From Nocardioides jiangsuensis (lineage in GTDB: Bacteria; Actinomycetota; Actinomycetes; Propionibacteriales; Nocardioidaceae), in contig NZ_JAIEZQ010000002.1 in the NCBI RefSeq assembly GCF_019679455.1, forward strand, positions 1,364,001 to 1,428,000: 64,000 nucleotides of DNA, given 5' to 3'. A program made the translations under genes and the position numbers. A model generated the notes under the pieces. It worked only from the letters and a program-made list of their open reading frames with translations, was not told the origin of the DNA and searched no databases. This document shows positions 26,493 to 33,823 of the stretch, piece by piece (within the stretch, counting starts at the first letter, position 1; every line of letters starts with the position of its first letter).

Positions 26493-27506
26493 GTGCCGAT
26501 CCGACTCGCTGAACGCAACCCCCGTGTGCCCAAGGACCGGCTGCTCGCGGAGCTCGTGCCGCCGCCGCGCTTCGCCGACGTCAGCTTCGAGTCCTACCGG
26601 CCCGACCCCGCGCAGCCCTCGCAGGGCGAGGCGGTGGAGGTGCTGCGCGACTTCGCCGGGCACCTCAACCGCCCGGTGCGCAAGAAGGGGCTGTTCCGCA
26701 AGGCGGGCGAGCCGTCGGGCCCCGGCGGGGTCTACCTCGACGGCGGGTACGGCGTCGGCAAGACGCACCTGCTGGCCTCGCTGTTCCACGCCGCGCCCGG
26801 GCCCAAGCTGTTCGCCACGTTCGTGGAGCTGACCCACCTCGTGGGCGCCCTCGGCTTCCACGACGCGGTCGCCGCGCTCTCGTCGTACCAGCTGGTCTGC
26901 GTGGACGAGTTCGAGCTCGACGACCCCGGTGACACGGTGCTGGTCTCCACGCTGCTGCGGAACCTGCGCGACGAGGGCGTGCGCCTCGCGGCCACCTCGA
27001 ACACGCTCCCCGGAAAGCTGGGGGAGGGCCGCTTCGCGACCGCCGACTTCATGCGCGAGATCCAGGGTCTGGCCGCGAGCTTCGAGTCGGTGCGCATCGA
27101 CGGCGAGGACTACCGGCACCGGGGCCTGCCCAAGGCGCCCGACGCGTGGCCGCTCGACGAGGTGAGGGAGCGGGCCGGGAAGCCGGGCGCCAGCCTCGAC
27201 CACTTCGTCGACCTCACCCGCCACCTCGCCGACGTGCACCCCTCCAAGTACGGCGCCCTCCTCGACGGCGTGGAGGTGGTCTGCCTCGAGGACGTGCGCA
27301 CCGTCGAGGACCAGGCGGTCGCGCTGCGGCTCGTCGTGCTCGCCGACCGCATGTACGACCGCGACCTGCCCGTGGTCGCCAGCGGCGTCACCTTCGACGA
27401 GATGTTCGCCGCCCCGCTGCTCGAGGGCGGCTACCGCAAGAAGTACTTCCGGGCGATCAGCCGCCTCGACGCGCTCGCCCGCGAAGGCGCAGGTCTGAGC
27501 GAGTAG
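26493..27506 (+). CDS. zapE: ZapE/AFG1-family ATPase
   Basis: This 337-residue P-loop ATPase of the AFG1/ZapE family has Walker A GGYGVGKTHLL, Walker B LVCVDEFELDD and sensor-1 AATSNTLPG. The family is linked to cell-division Z-ring control in proteobacteria and to mitochondrial protein quality control; the actinobacterial role is not established. The GTG start at 26493 is supported by the leaderless box and by the family-typical opening. An earlier in-frame GTG at 26469 would lie upstream of the predicted transcript start. It ends 20 nt before the PPK2 gene. Confidence 0.88.
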   Translation: MPIRLAERNPRVPKDRLLAELVPPPRFADVSFESYRPDPAQPSQGEAVEVLRDFAGHLNRPVRKKGLFRKAGEPSGPGGVYLDGGYGVGKTHLLASLFHAAPGPKLFATFVELTHLVGALGFHDAVAALSSYQLVCVDEFELDDPGDTVLVSTLLRNLRDEGVRLAATSNTLPGKLGEGRFATADFMREIQGLAASFESVRIDGEDYRHRGLPKAPDAWPLDEVRERAGKPGASLDHFVDLTRHLADVHPSKYGALLDGVEVVCLEDVRTVEDQAVALRLVVLADRMYDRDLPVVASGVTFDEMFAAPLLEGGYRKKYFRAISRLDALAREGAGLSE

Positions 27507-27526
27507 CCGCGGGGCATACTCCGTCC

Positions 27527-28402
27527 ATGGCGAAGTCGAAGGAACCCTCCAGCCCGGTCTCCGTGGTCGAGACGCTGACCGTCCCGCCAGGGCCGGTCAA
27601 CCTCATCGAGTACGACCCGCGCGCCACCCCCGGGTTCACCGGCGGCAAGGCCGAGGGCAAGGCCGCCCTCAAGTCGTTCGACGGGAGGCTGTCGGACCTC
27701 CAGGAGCGGCTGTTCGCCGAGGGCCGCACCGGCTCGCAGCGCCGGGTGCTGATGGTGCTCCAGGGCATGGACACCTCCGGCAAGGGCGGGGTGCTGCGGC
27801 ACACGGTGGCGCTGTTCGACCCGCAGGGACTGCGCATCAAGTCGTTCAAGGCGCCGACCGAGGAGGAGCTGGAGCGTGACTTCCTGTGGCGGGTCCGCAA
27901 CGAGCTGCCGGGCCCCGGGATCATCGGCATCTTCGACCGCTCGCACTACGAGGACGTGCTCATCGCCCGGGTGCGCGAGCTCGCACCCGAGGCGGAGATC
28001 GAGGAGCGGTACGACGCGATCAACACCTTCGAGGCCGAGCTCGTCGACGCGGGCACGACGGTGGTGAAGTGCATGCTGCACATCTCGCCCGACACCCAGA
28101 AGGAGCGGCTGCTGGCACGGCTCGACGACCCCACCAAGCACTGGAAGTTCAACCCCGGCGACGTGGACGAGCGGTCGCTGTGGTCGCGCTACCAGCAGGC
28201 CTACGAGGTCGCGGTGGAGCGCACCAACACGGCCGCGGCCCCGTGGCTGATCGTGCCGAGCGACCGCAAGTGGTACCGGAACTGGGCCGTGGGCGCCGTA
28301 CTGAAGGCCACCCTGGAGGCGCTCGACCCGCGGTGGCCGGACCCGGACTACGACGTGGAGGAGCAGCGGGCGCGGCTGACCGCCGAGGGCTTCGACGCGT
28401 GA
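27527..28402 (+). CDS. polyphosphate kinase 2 family protein
   Basis: The 291-residue protein is a single-domain PPK2 (polyphosphate:nucleotide phosphotransferase). Walker A is LQGMDTSGKGG, Walker B IIGIFDRSHYEDVL, and WKFNPGDVDERSLWSRY is the lid/polyphosphate-binding region. PPK2 enzymes move phosphate between polyphosphate and nucleoside mono- or diphosphates, so this gene links to phosphate storage and nucleotide recharging. CATACT lies 6 nt before the ATG, a weaker leaderless box. The class (ADP versus AMP preference) cannot be fixed by eye. Confidence 0.92.
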   Translation: MAKSKEPSSPVSVVETLTVPPGPVNLIEYDPRATPGFTGGKAEGKAALKSFDGRLSDLQERLFAEGRTGSQRRVLMVLQGMDTSGKGGVLRHTVALFDPQGLRIKSFKAPTEEELERDFLWRVRNELPGPGIIGIFDRSHYEDVLIARVRELAPEAEIEERYDAINTFEAELVDAGTTVVKCMLHISPDTQKERLLARLDDPTKHWKFNPGDVDERSLWSRYQQAYEVAVERTNTAAAPWLIVPSDRKWYRNWAVGAVLKATLEALDPRWPDPDYDVEEQRARLTAEGFDA

Positions 28403-28409
28403 GCGCGGG

Positions 28410-28415
28410 TAGGTT
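28410..28415 (+). promoter_or_regulatory. leaderless -10 box of HipA-like/DUF3037 pair
   Basis: TAGGTT, ggtccg, GTG 28422. Confidence 0.5.
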
Positions 28416-28421
28416 GGTCCG

Positions 28422-29192
28422 GTGATCCCCACCGTCGCCGCCACACGCTACGTCGCGCCGCTGCGCGAGGGCGGGTCGCTCCCGGGCATCGTCGAGGCCG
28501 ACGACCTGGGCACGTACGTCTGCAAGTTCCGCGGCGCCGGCCAGGGCCCGCGCGCACTGGTCGCCGAGGTGATCGTCGGCGAGCTGGCCCGCCGCCTCGG
28601 GATCCGCACCCCCGACCTGGTCGCGGTCGAGCTCGACCCGGCGATCGCCCGCTACGAGGCGGACGAGGAGGTGCAGGACCTGCTCAACGCGAGCATCGGG
28701 CTGAACCTGGGCGTGGACTTCCTGCCGGGCTCGTTCGGCTTCGACTCCGGGTGCACGCCGGACCCCGACGTCGCCGCCCGGATCATCTGGCTCGACGCGC
28801 TCACCGCGAACGTCGACCGCAGCTGGCGGAACCCGAACCTGCTGGTCTGGCACAAGGAGCTGTGGGCGATCGACCACGGTGCCTGCCTGTACTTCCACCA
28901 CGCCTGGTCACAGACCATCGGCCACGCGGACCGGTTCGCCCGGCAGCCGTACGACGTCTCCGACCACGTGCTCGCGGCCTACCTGCCCGGCGTGGCCGAC
29001 GCCGACGCCGAGCTCGCGCCGCAGGTCACCCGCGAGCTGCTCGAGGACGTGGTCGCCCAGGTGCCGCACCACTGGATCGAGCCGCTGCCCGGGCACGAGC
29101 ACGACGAGGTCGTGCGGGCCGCCTACGTGGACTTCCTCTTCGCGCGGGTGTCGGGCGCACGGGCGTGGCTGCCGACGGAGGGCGCCGCATGA
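28422..29192 (+). CDS. HipA-like kinase-fold protein
   Basis: This 256-residue protein is shorter than the about 440-residue HipA toxin kinase. TYVCKFRGAGQGPRALVAEV supplies an ATP-site Lys and following Glu. DALTANVDRSWRNPN gives a catalytic-loop-like N/D pair, and LWAIDHGACLYFHH gives the metal-binding D-H-G. HipA proteins phosphorylate translation factors to cause growth arrest, but no HipB-type HTH gene is beside this one. It overlaps the DUF3037 gene by ATGA, so the two are translationally coupled. The start is GTG 28422 behind a leaderless box. Target and toxicity are unknown. Confidence 0.8.
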   Translation: MIPTVAATRYVAPLREGGSLPGIVEADDLGTYVCKFRGAGQGPRALVAEVIVGELARRLGIRTPDLVAVELDPAIARYEADEEVQDLLNASIGLNLGVDFLPGSFGFDSGCTPDPDVAARIIWLDALTANVDRSWRNPNLLVWHKELWAIDHGACLYFHHAWSQTIGHADRFARQPYDVSDHVLAAYLPGVADADAELAPQVTRELLEDVVAQVPHHWIEPLPGHEHDEVVRAAYVDFLFARVSGARAWLPTEGAA

Positions 29193-29572
29193 GCGCGCGG
29201 ATGGGCTACCAGTACGTCGTCCTCCGATGCGTGCCGCGCGTGGACCGGGAGGAGTTCGTGAACGTCGGCGTGGTGCTGTACTGCCAGAACGCCGGCTTCC
29301 TCGAGGCGCGCTGCCACGTGAGCACGGAGCGGCTCACGGCGTTCGCGCCCGAGCTCGAGCTCGACGGGGTGGCCTCGGCGCTGGCCACGCTCGAGGCGGT
29401 GTGCCGCGGCGACGAGTCGGCGGGAGCGGCGGGTCGCACCCCGCTCGGCACCCGGTTCGGCTTCGTCAGCGCGCCGCGCAGCACGGTCGTCCAGCCCGGG
29501 CCGATCCACGGCGGCACCACCGACGACCCGGGGCGCCAGATCGAGCACCTGCTCGACGCCCTGGTGCGCTAG
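29189..29572 (+). CDS. DUF3037 domain protein
   Basis: The 127-residue protein has the DUF3037 signature near its N-terminus: YQYVVLRCVPRVDREEFVNVGV, followed by VLYCQNAGFLEARCHV. The family function is unknown, and I recall members being encoded next to HipA-like kinases. The ATG overlaps the stop of the kinase gene (ATGA), giving near-stoichiometric coupled expression. It could be a regulator, adaptor or neutralising partner of the kinase. There is no membrane or DNA-binding motif. Confidence 0.84.
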   Translation: MSARMGYQYVVLRCVPRVDREEFVNVGVVLYCQNAGFLEARCHVSTERLTAFAPELELDGVASALATLEAVCRGDESAGAAGRTPLGTRFGFVSAPRSTVVQPGPIHGGTTDDPGRQIEHLLDALVR

Positions 29573-29588
29573 ACGTCCGGAGCCCGGC

Positions 29589-29813
29589 CTAGAGGACCGC
29601 GCCGCGGGGTGCGACCTCGACCGCCGCCACGCCCCGCGCGTAGAGCACCAGGAGCCTGCCGCCGTGCCGGCAGCGCAGCACGCCGCAGTCCTCGGCGAGC
29701 GTCGCCACCACCCGGTCGACGACCTCCTCCTGGCTGTCGAGGCTCGGATCCTCGAAGCTGACGTCGAGGTTGTCGCCACTGACCATCCGGACCCGGAGCA
29801 CGATGCCTGCCAT
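29589..29813 (-). CDS. small hypothetical protein (74 aa)
   Basis: This 74-residue acidic/hydrophobic protein begins with MAGIVLRVRMVSGDN and ends in VEVAPRGAVL; a CxxxxxC-like pair (GVLRCRHGG preceded by EDCG) may bind metal. It looks like a small alpha/beta domain. I do not recognise the family. It is supported as a gene by its codon periodicity and by TAGGGT 7 nt before the ATG. It lies between convergent DUF3037 and the divergent methyltransferase. The longer frame reaching 30407 is antisense to the methyltransferase and discarded. Confidence 0.65.
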   Translation of the reverse strand: MAGIVLRVRMVSGDNLDVSFEDPSLDSQEEVVDRVVATLAEDCGVLRCRHGGRLLVLYARGVAAVEVAPRGAVL

Positions 29814-29820
29814 GTTCGGC

Positions 29821-29826
29821 ACCCTA
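29821..29826 (-). promoter_or_regulatory. leaderless -10 box of the 74-aa gene
   Basis: TAGGGT on the minus strand, 7-nt spacer, ATG 29813. Confidence 0.5.
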
Positions 29827-29849
29827 GCCGTGCGGCGGGGGGAGCGGCG

Positions 29850-29855
29850 TATGTT
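29850..29855 (+). promoter_or_regulatory. leaderless -10 box of methyltransferase gene
   Basis: TATGTT, cggacg, GTG 29862. Together with 29821 it forms a divergent leaderless promoter pair. Confidence 0.55.
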
Positions 29856-29861
29856 CGGACG

Positions 29862-30620
29862 GTGACCTTCGACGTCACGGCCGACGCCTACGACCGGTTC
29901 ATGGGGCGGTTCTCCGAGCCGCTGGCCGTGCCGTTCCTGGAGTACGGCCAGGTGCGCGCCGGCCAGGACGCACTCGACGTGGGGTGCGGACCCGGGGCCC
30001 TGACCGTCCGGCTGGTGCAGCGTCTCGGCGCGGCCGCGGTGGCGGCGGTGGACCCGTCCGCCTCGTTCGTCGAGGCCGTCCGGGCACGCTGTCCCGGCGT
30101 CGACGTGCGTCTCGGGAGCGCGGAGCGGCTCCCCTTCCCCGACGACGCCTTCGACCGCGCCGTCGCCCAGCTCGTCGTGCACTTCATGGCCGACCCCGTC
30201 GCGGGGCTCGCGGAGATGGCGCGGGTGACCCGACCCGGCGGTCTGGTCGCGGCGTGCGTCTGGGACCACGCGGGCGGGAGCGGGCCGCTGACCGCGTTCT
30301 GGGCGGCCGTGCACGACGTCGACCCCGCGGCGCCCGACGAGGCGGCCCTGGCCGGCGCCCGGGAGGGGCACCTGGCCGAGCTGTGCGAGGCGGCGGGCCT
30401 GCGGCACGTCGAGGCGACGACCCTGACGGTGCCGGTCCGGTTCACCACGTTCTCCGCGTGGTGGGAGCCGTTCACGCTCGGCGTCGGGCCCGCGGGTGCC
30501 TACGTGGCCCGGCTCGACGACGAGCGACGCGAGGCGCTGCGGGCGCGGTGCGAGCGACGGCTTCCCCCGGCACCGTTCGCGGTCCGTGCCTCGGCGTGGT
30601 GCGTGCGGGCCCCGGTCTGA
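29862..30620 (+). CDS. class I SAM-dependent methyltransferase
   Basis: This 252-residue cytosolic methyltransferase has motif I ALDVGCGPGALTVRL (SAM binding), AVDPSASFVEAV (motif II), GSAERLPFPDDAFDRAV (motif III/IV region) and VTRPGGLVAACVW. It is of the UbiE/Methyltransf_11 type. The C-terminal part (about 165-252) is helical and probably holds the acceptor site. The acceptor is not evident, and quinone or small-molecule methylation are equally possible. GTG 29862 is selected by the leaderless box. It converges with lpdA. Confidence 0.86.
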   Translation: MTFDVTADAYDRFMGRFSEPLAVPFLEYGQVRAGQDALDVGCGPGALTVRLVQRLGAAAVAAVDPSASFVEAVRARCPGVDVRLGSAERLPFPDDAFDRAVAQLVVHFMADPVAGLAEMARVTRPGGLVAACVWDHAGGSGPLTAFWAAVHDVDPAAPDEAALAGAREGHLAELCEAAGLRHVEATTLTVPVRFTTFSAWWEPFTLGVGPAGAYVARLDDERREALRARCERRLPPAPFAVRASAWCVRAPV

Positions 30621-30644
30621 GCGGCGCCGGTCCGAGGGCGGGTC

Positions 30645-32039
30645 TCACATGTGGATCATGTGCCCCGCGATGCCCTCGATGGCCTCCTTGACGGCCTCGC
30701 TGAGCGTGGGGTGGGCGAACACGTTGCGGGCCATCTCGTCCGCGGTGAGGTCCCAGCGCTGCGCCAGGGTCAGCGCCGGCAGCAGCTCGGTCACGTCGGG
30801 GCCGATCATGTGGGCGCCGATGATCTCGTTGTACTTCGCGTCCGCGACGATCTTGACGAAGCCGCGCTTGTCGCCGAGGCCCGAGGCCTTGCCGTTGGCC
30901 GAGAACGGGAACTTGGCGACCTTGACGTCGTAGCCCTTCTCCTTGGCCTGCTCCTCGCTGTAGCCGAAGGAGGCGACCTGCGGCTGGCAGTACGTCGCCC
31001 GGGGGATCATGTCGAAGTCGATCTCCATCGTCTCCGCACCGGCCATCGTCTCGGCGGCGACGATGCCCATCGCCTCGGCGGTGTGCGCGAGCATCAGCTT
31101 CCCGGTGACGTCACCGATGGCCCACACGCCGTCGATGTTCGTGCGGCCCCGCTCGTCGACCGCGATCGCGCCGCGCTCGGTGGTCTTCACGCCGGTGTTC
31201 TCGAGGCCGTAGCCCTCGAGCCGGGGGGCGAAACCGATCGCCTGGAGCACCTTGTCGGTCTCGATGACCTGCTGCTCGCCGTTCTTGGACACGGTGACCT
31301 TGACCTTGTCGCCGGAGTCGTCGATCGACTCGACCTTGGTCGAGAGCAGCACGTTCACGCCGAGCTTCTTGTAGTGCTTGAGGAGCTCCTTGGAGATCTC
31401 CTCGTCCTCGGTGGGCACCATCCGGTCGAGGAACTCGACGATGGTGACGTCGACGCCGAAGTTCTTCATGACGTAGGCGAACTCGACACCGATCGCACCG
31501 GAGCCGGCGATCACGATGCTGCCCGGCAGGTCGTCGGTGAGGATCTGCTCCTCGTAGGTGACCACGCGCTCCGACAGCGACGTCCCGGGGATGAGCCGGG
31601 TCGTCGCACCGGTGGCGATGACGAGGTTGTCGCAGGTGTAGCTCTCGACGTTCCCCTTGTCGTCCTCGACGTCGAGGGACTTGTCGCCGGTCAGCGTGCC
31701 CCAGCCGTCGATCTCCTGAATCTTGTTCTTCTTCATCAGGAAGTGCACGCCCTTGACGATGCCGTCCGAGACGCTGCGGCTGCGGGCGTGCGTCGACTTG
31801 AAGTTCATCGTCGCGTCGCCCTCGATCCCGAACACGTCCTTCTCGTGCTGCAGGATGTGGGCGAGCTCGGCGTTGCGCAGCAGCGCCTTGGACGGGATGC
31901 ACCCGACGTTGAGGCAGACACCGCCCCAGTACTTCTTCTCCACCACGGCGACCTTGAGGCCGAGCTGGGAGGCGCGGATGGCGGCGACGTAGCCACCGGG
32001 GCCCGCGCCGAGAACGATGACGTCGAAGTGCTGGCTCAT
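30645..32039 (-). CDS. lpdA: dihydrolipoyl dehydrogenase (E3)
   Basis: This 464-residue FAD disulfide oxidoreductase reoxidises dihydrolipoamide in 2-oxoacid dehydrogenase complexes and the glycine cleavage system. FAD motif [14 protein letters not shown] is at residue 7. The redox disulfide is in [16 protein letters not shown]. The NAD motif is [14 protein letters not shown], and the C-terminal catalytic His-Glu pair is in [19 protein letters not shown] with a 7-nt spacer supports ATG 32039. E1 and E2 genes are not nearby, so it stands alone. It ends convergent to the methyltransferase gene. Confidence 0.95.
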   Translation of the reverse strand: MSQHFDVIVLGAGPGGYVAAIRASQLGLKVAVVEKKYWGGVCLNVGCIPSKALLRNAELAHILQHEKDVFGIEGDATMNFKSTHARSRSVSDGIVKGVHFLMKKNKIQEIDGWGTLTGDKSLDVEDDKGNVESYTCDNLVIATGATTRLIPGTSLSERVVTYEEQILTDDLPGSIVIAGSGAIGVEFAYVMKNFGVDVTIVEFLDRMVPTEDEEISKELLKHYKKLGVNVLLSTKVESIDDSGDKVKVTVSKNGEQQVIETDKVLQAIGFAPRLEGYGLENTGVKTTERGAIAVDERGRTNIDGVWAIGDVTGKLMLAHTAEAMGIVAAETMAGAETMEIDFDMIPRATYCQPQVASFGYSEEQAKEKGYDVKVAKFPFSANGKASGLGDKRGFVKIVADAKYNEIIGAHMIGPDVTELLPALTLAQRWDLTADEMARNVFAHPTLSEAVKEAIEGIAGHMIHM

Positions 32040-32046
32040 GCCGCAG

Positions 32047-32052
32047 AGCCTA
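32047..32052 (-). promoter_or_regulatory. leaderless -10 box of lpdA
   Basis: TAGGCT on the minus strand, 7-nt spacer, ATG 32039. Confidence 0.5.
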
Positions 32053-32071
32053 CCGACCTCACCGGGCGTCC

Positions 32072-32815
32072 TCAGACGGGGACGAGCTCGACCGCGCCCA
32101 CGGCGTAGCGGGCGAGGATCGTCCGGGCCACCTCGGGGTCGGCGCCGAGCGGTGCGGAGACGGCCACCGCGCCGGCCTCGAGCGCGAGCTCGGCGGCCCG
32201 GTCGGGCAGCGTGCCCGGTGCCAGGAACAGCGAGCCCACCGCGATGTGGCGGCGTCCCTCGGCGCGGAACTGGCGCACCGCCTCGCCCGTCGCCGGGGGA
32301 GCGGCGGAGGCGTAGGCCGCCACCGTCGGCAGCCGGTGCTTGGCGCTCCACATCCGGGCCAGCCGGGCGACGGCCTGGTTGGCGAGCTGGTCCGACGAGC
32401 CGGCCGCGGCGAGCACGAGGGCGTCGAGCTCGCGGACCCGGGCCTCCTTGAGCGCCGTACGCAGGCGGCGGTCGAGGACCTCGAGGAAGACGTTCTCGAG
32501 GCCGAGCACGGCGGTCGCGCGGATCTCCAGGTCGTCGTGCCGGGAGGTGGCCTCCGCGATCGCGCGCGGCACGTCCACCTTGGCGTGGTAGGCCTCGGTC
32601 AGCAGCAGCGGTACGACGACGATCTCGTCGTACCCGGCCTTGACCAGCTTGTCCACGACGGAGCCGAACGTGGGCTTGGAGAGCTCGAGGAAGGCCGTCT
32701 CGATGCGGAGGTCGGGGCGCATGGCGCGCACCTCCGCGACCAGGGCCTGGATGGTCTCCGCGGAACGTGGGTCGCGGCTGCCGTGGGCCAGAGCCACGAG
32801 TGCTGGAGCGGTCAT
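32072..32815 (-). CDS. sirohydrochlorin chelatase (CbiX/SirB type)
   Basis: This 247-residue protein has two tandem chelatase half-domains. The first has the metal-site His in [14 protein letters not shown] and [16 protein letters not shown]; the second is more degenerate, with [11 protein letters not shown] and [12 protein letters not shown]. It should insert iron into sirohydrochlorin to make siroheme, the cofactor of the sulfite reductase encoded upstream. It is the last gene of the overlapping sir operon. GGGAGG lies upstream of the ATG. CbiX-type enzymes can also insert cobalt; context favours iron. Confidence 0.9.
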   Translation of the reverse strand: MTAPALVALAHGSRDPRSAETIQALVAEVRAMRPDLRIETAFLELSKPTFGSVVDKLVKAGYDEIVVVPLLLTEAYHAKVDVPRAIAEATSRHDDLEIRATAVLGLENVFLEVLDRRLRTALKEARVRELDALVLAAAGSSDQLANQAVARLARMWSAKHRLPTVAAYASAAPPATGEAVRQFRAEGRRHIAVGSLFLAPGTLPDRAAELALEAGAVAVSAPLGADPEVARTILARYAVGAVELVPV

Positions 32816-32817
32816 GT

Positions 32818-32913
32818 CTAGGGCCTCCCTTCTGTCGAGATCTCTGTCGAGGTCGGTGCGGGTCCGGCGACGGCGGCGGACCCTTCGGTGTTGTCCTGCG
32901 GGCGGGCGCTCAT
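32818..32913 (-). CDS. 31-codon ORF between cysH and the chelatase gene
   Basis: The frame opens with an ATG overlapping the cysH stop (ATGA) and ends with TAG two nt before the chelatase ATG. The peptide is [20 protein letters not shown] plus eleven further residues, low-complexity and polar. Its start repeats the MSAR opening of the zinc-ribbon gene one gene upstream. It may be a genuine small protein or simply a coupling ORF that carries ribosomes from cysH to the chelatase gene; the latter seems more likely. Its end contains the chelatase ribosome binding site. Confidence 0.35.
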   Translation of the reverse strand: MSARPQDNTEGSAAVAGPAPTSTEISTEGRP

Positions 32914-33656
32914 GCGTGGATCCCGCACTCGGTCTTGCTGCTGTCCGCCCAGCGGCCGCTGCGCGGGTCCTCGCCCGGGGCGACCCGGCGCGTGCACGGC
33001 CAGCAGCCGATCGACGGGTAGCCGTCGTACTGCAGCGGGTTGACCAGGACGCCGTTCTCGGCGACGTACCGGTCGACGTCCTCGTCGGACCAGCGGGCCA
33101 GCGGCGAGACCTTGACCTTGCGCTTGCGCTCGTCCCACCCGACGACGGGGGCGATCACCCGGTTGTGGGTCTCCGCCCGCCGCAGGCCGGTGGCCCAGGC
33201 GTCGTAGCCGGCGAGCGCGTCCTGCAGCGGCGCCACCTTGCGGAGGGCGCAGCACAGGTCGGGGTCGCGCTGGTAGAGGTCCTTGCCGTACGCCGCGTCC
33301 TGTTCCTCGACGGTCTGCTCCGGCGTGACCGTGAGCAGGTTCACCGGCAGCGTGGCCTCGACGGCGTCGCGGGTCCCGATCGTCTCGGCGAAGTGGTAGC
33401 CGGTGTCGAGGAAGACCACGTCGACCCCGGGCGCCACCCTGGCGGCCAGGTGCGCGAGGACGGCGTCGGCCATCGACGAGGTGATGCAGAACCGGTCGCC
33501 GAACGTGGCGACCGCCCACTCGATGATCACCTCGGCCGGGGCCAGCTCGAGCTCGGCGCCGACGTGCGACACCAGGTCCCGCAGCTCGGCCTCGCTACGA
33601 CCCTGGGTGGTGGTGCCACGGAAGTTGCGGGCGGCGGTGGTGGCCGGCGCGCTCAT
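32910..33656 (-). CDS. cysH: phosphoadenylyl/adenylyl-sulfate reductase
   Basis: The 248-residue protein belongs to the PP-loop-derived PAPS/APS reductase family, converting activated sulfate to sulfite. DRFCITSSMADAVL forms the phosphate loop. The CC pair in PDLCCALRKVAPL and the CWPC pair in YPSIGCWPCTRRV form the four cysteines of the APS-type [4Fe-4S] site, so APS is the likely substrate. The catalytic ECGIHA tail is at the C-terminus. ATG 33656 overlaps the zinc-ribbon gene by ATGA and has GGAGGCGAGGTC before it. Sulfite is passed to Sir upstream in the operon. Confidence 0.93.
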   Translation of the reverse strand: MSAPATTAARNFRGTTTQGRSEAELRDLVSHVGAELELAPAEVIIEWAVATFGDRFCITSSMADAVLAHLAARVAPGVDVVFLDTGYHFAETIGTRDAVEATLPVNLLTVTPEQTVEEQDAAYGKDLYQRDPDLCCALRKVAPLQDALAGYDAWATGLRRAETHNRVIAPVVGWDERKRKVKVSPLARWSDEDVDRYVAENGVLVNPLQYDGYPSIGCWPCTRRVAPGEDPRSGRWADSSKTECGIHA

Positions 33657-33823
33657 GACCTCGCCTCCCCGGGGACCGGGCGCGGCGCGATCAGGCCGAG
33701 CATCTTGAGGCTGAACGCCCGCAGGCACGCCCGGCACTCCCAGGCGCCGTGGCTGTCCTCGTGCGGGCGCAGGTTCTCGTCGCCGCAGTAGGGGCAGTGG
33801 AAGGGGACGGCGCGGGCGCTCAT
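33653..33823 (-). CDS. 56-aa zinc-ribbon protein in the sulfate-assimilation operon
   Basis: The small frame lies exactly between sir and cysH and overlaps both by ATGA. The protein reads MSARAVPFHCPYCGDENLRP and then HEDSHGAWECRACLRAFSLK, with two CxxC knuckles (CPYC and CRAC) about 17 residues apart, a compact zinc ribbon. I recall similar small proteins at the same position in streptomycete cys operons, sometimes mislabelled as insertion-element proteins. It may bind zinc and assist electron transfer or assembly of Sir/CysH; that is inference. Tight overlaps on both sides argue that it is translated. Confidence 0.8.
   Translation of the reverse strand: MSARAVPFHCPYCGDENLRPHEDSHGAWECRACLRAFSLKMLGLIAPRPVPGEARS

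Noticed and set aside
30651-32108. 485-residue plus-strand frame opposite lpdA
   Set aside because: Antisense shadow of an unambiguous flavoprotein gene; composition dominated by Asp, Val, His and Leu.
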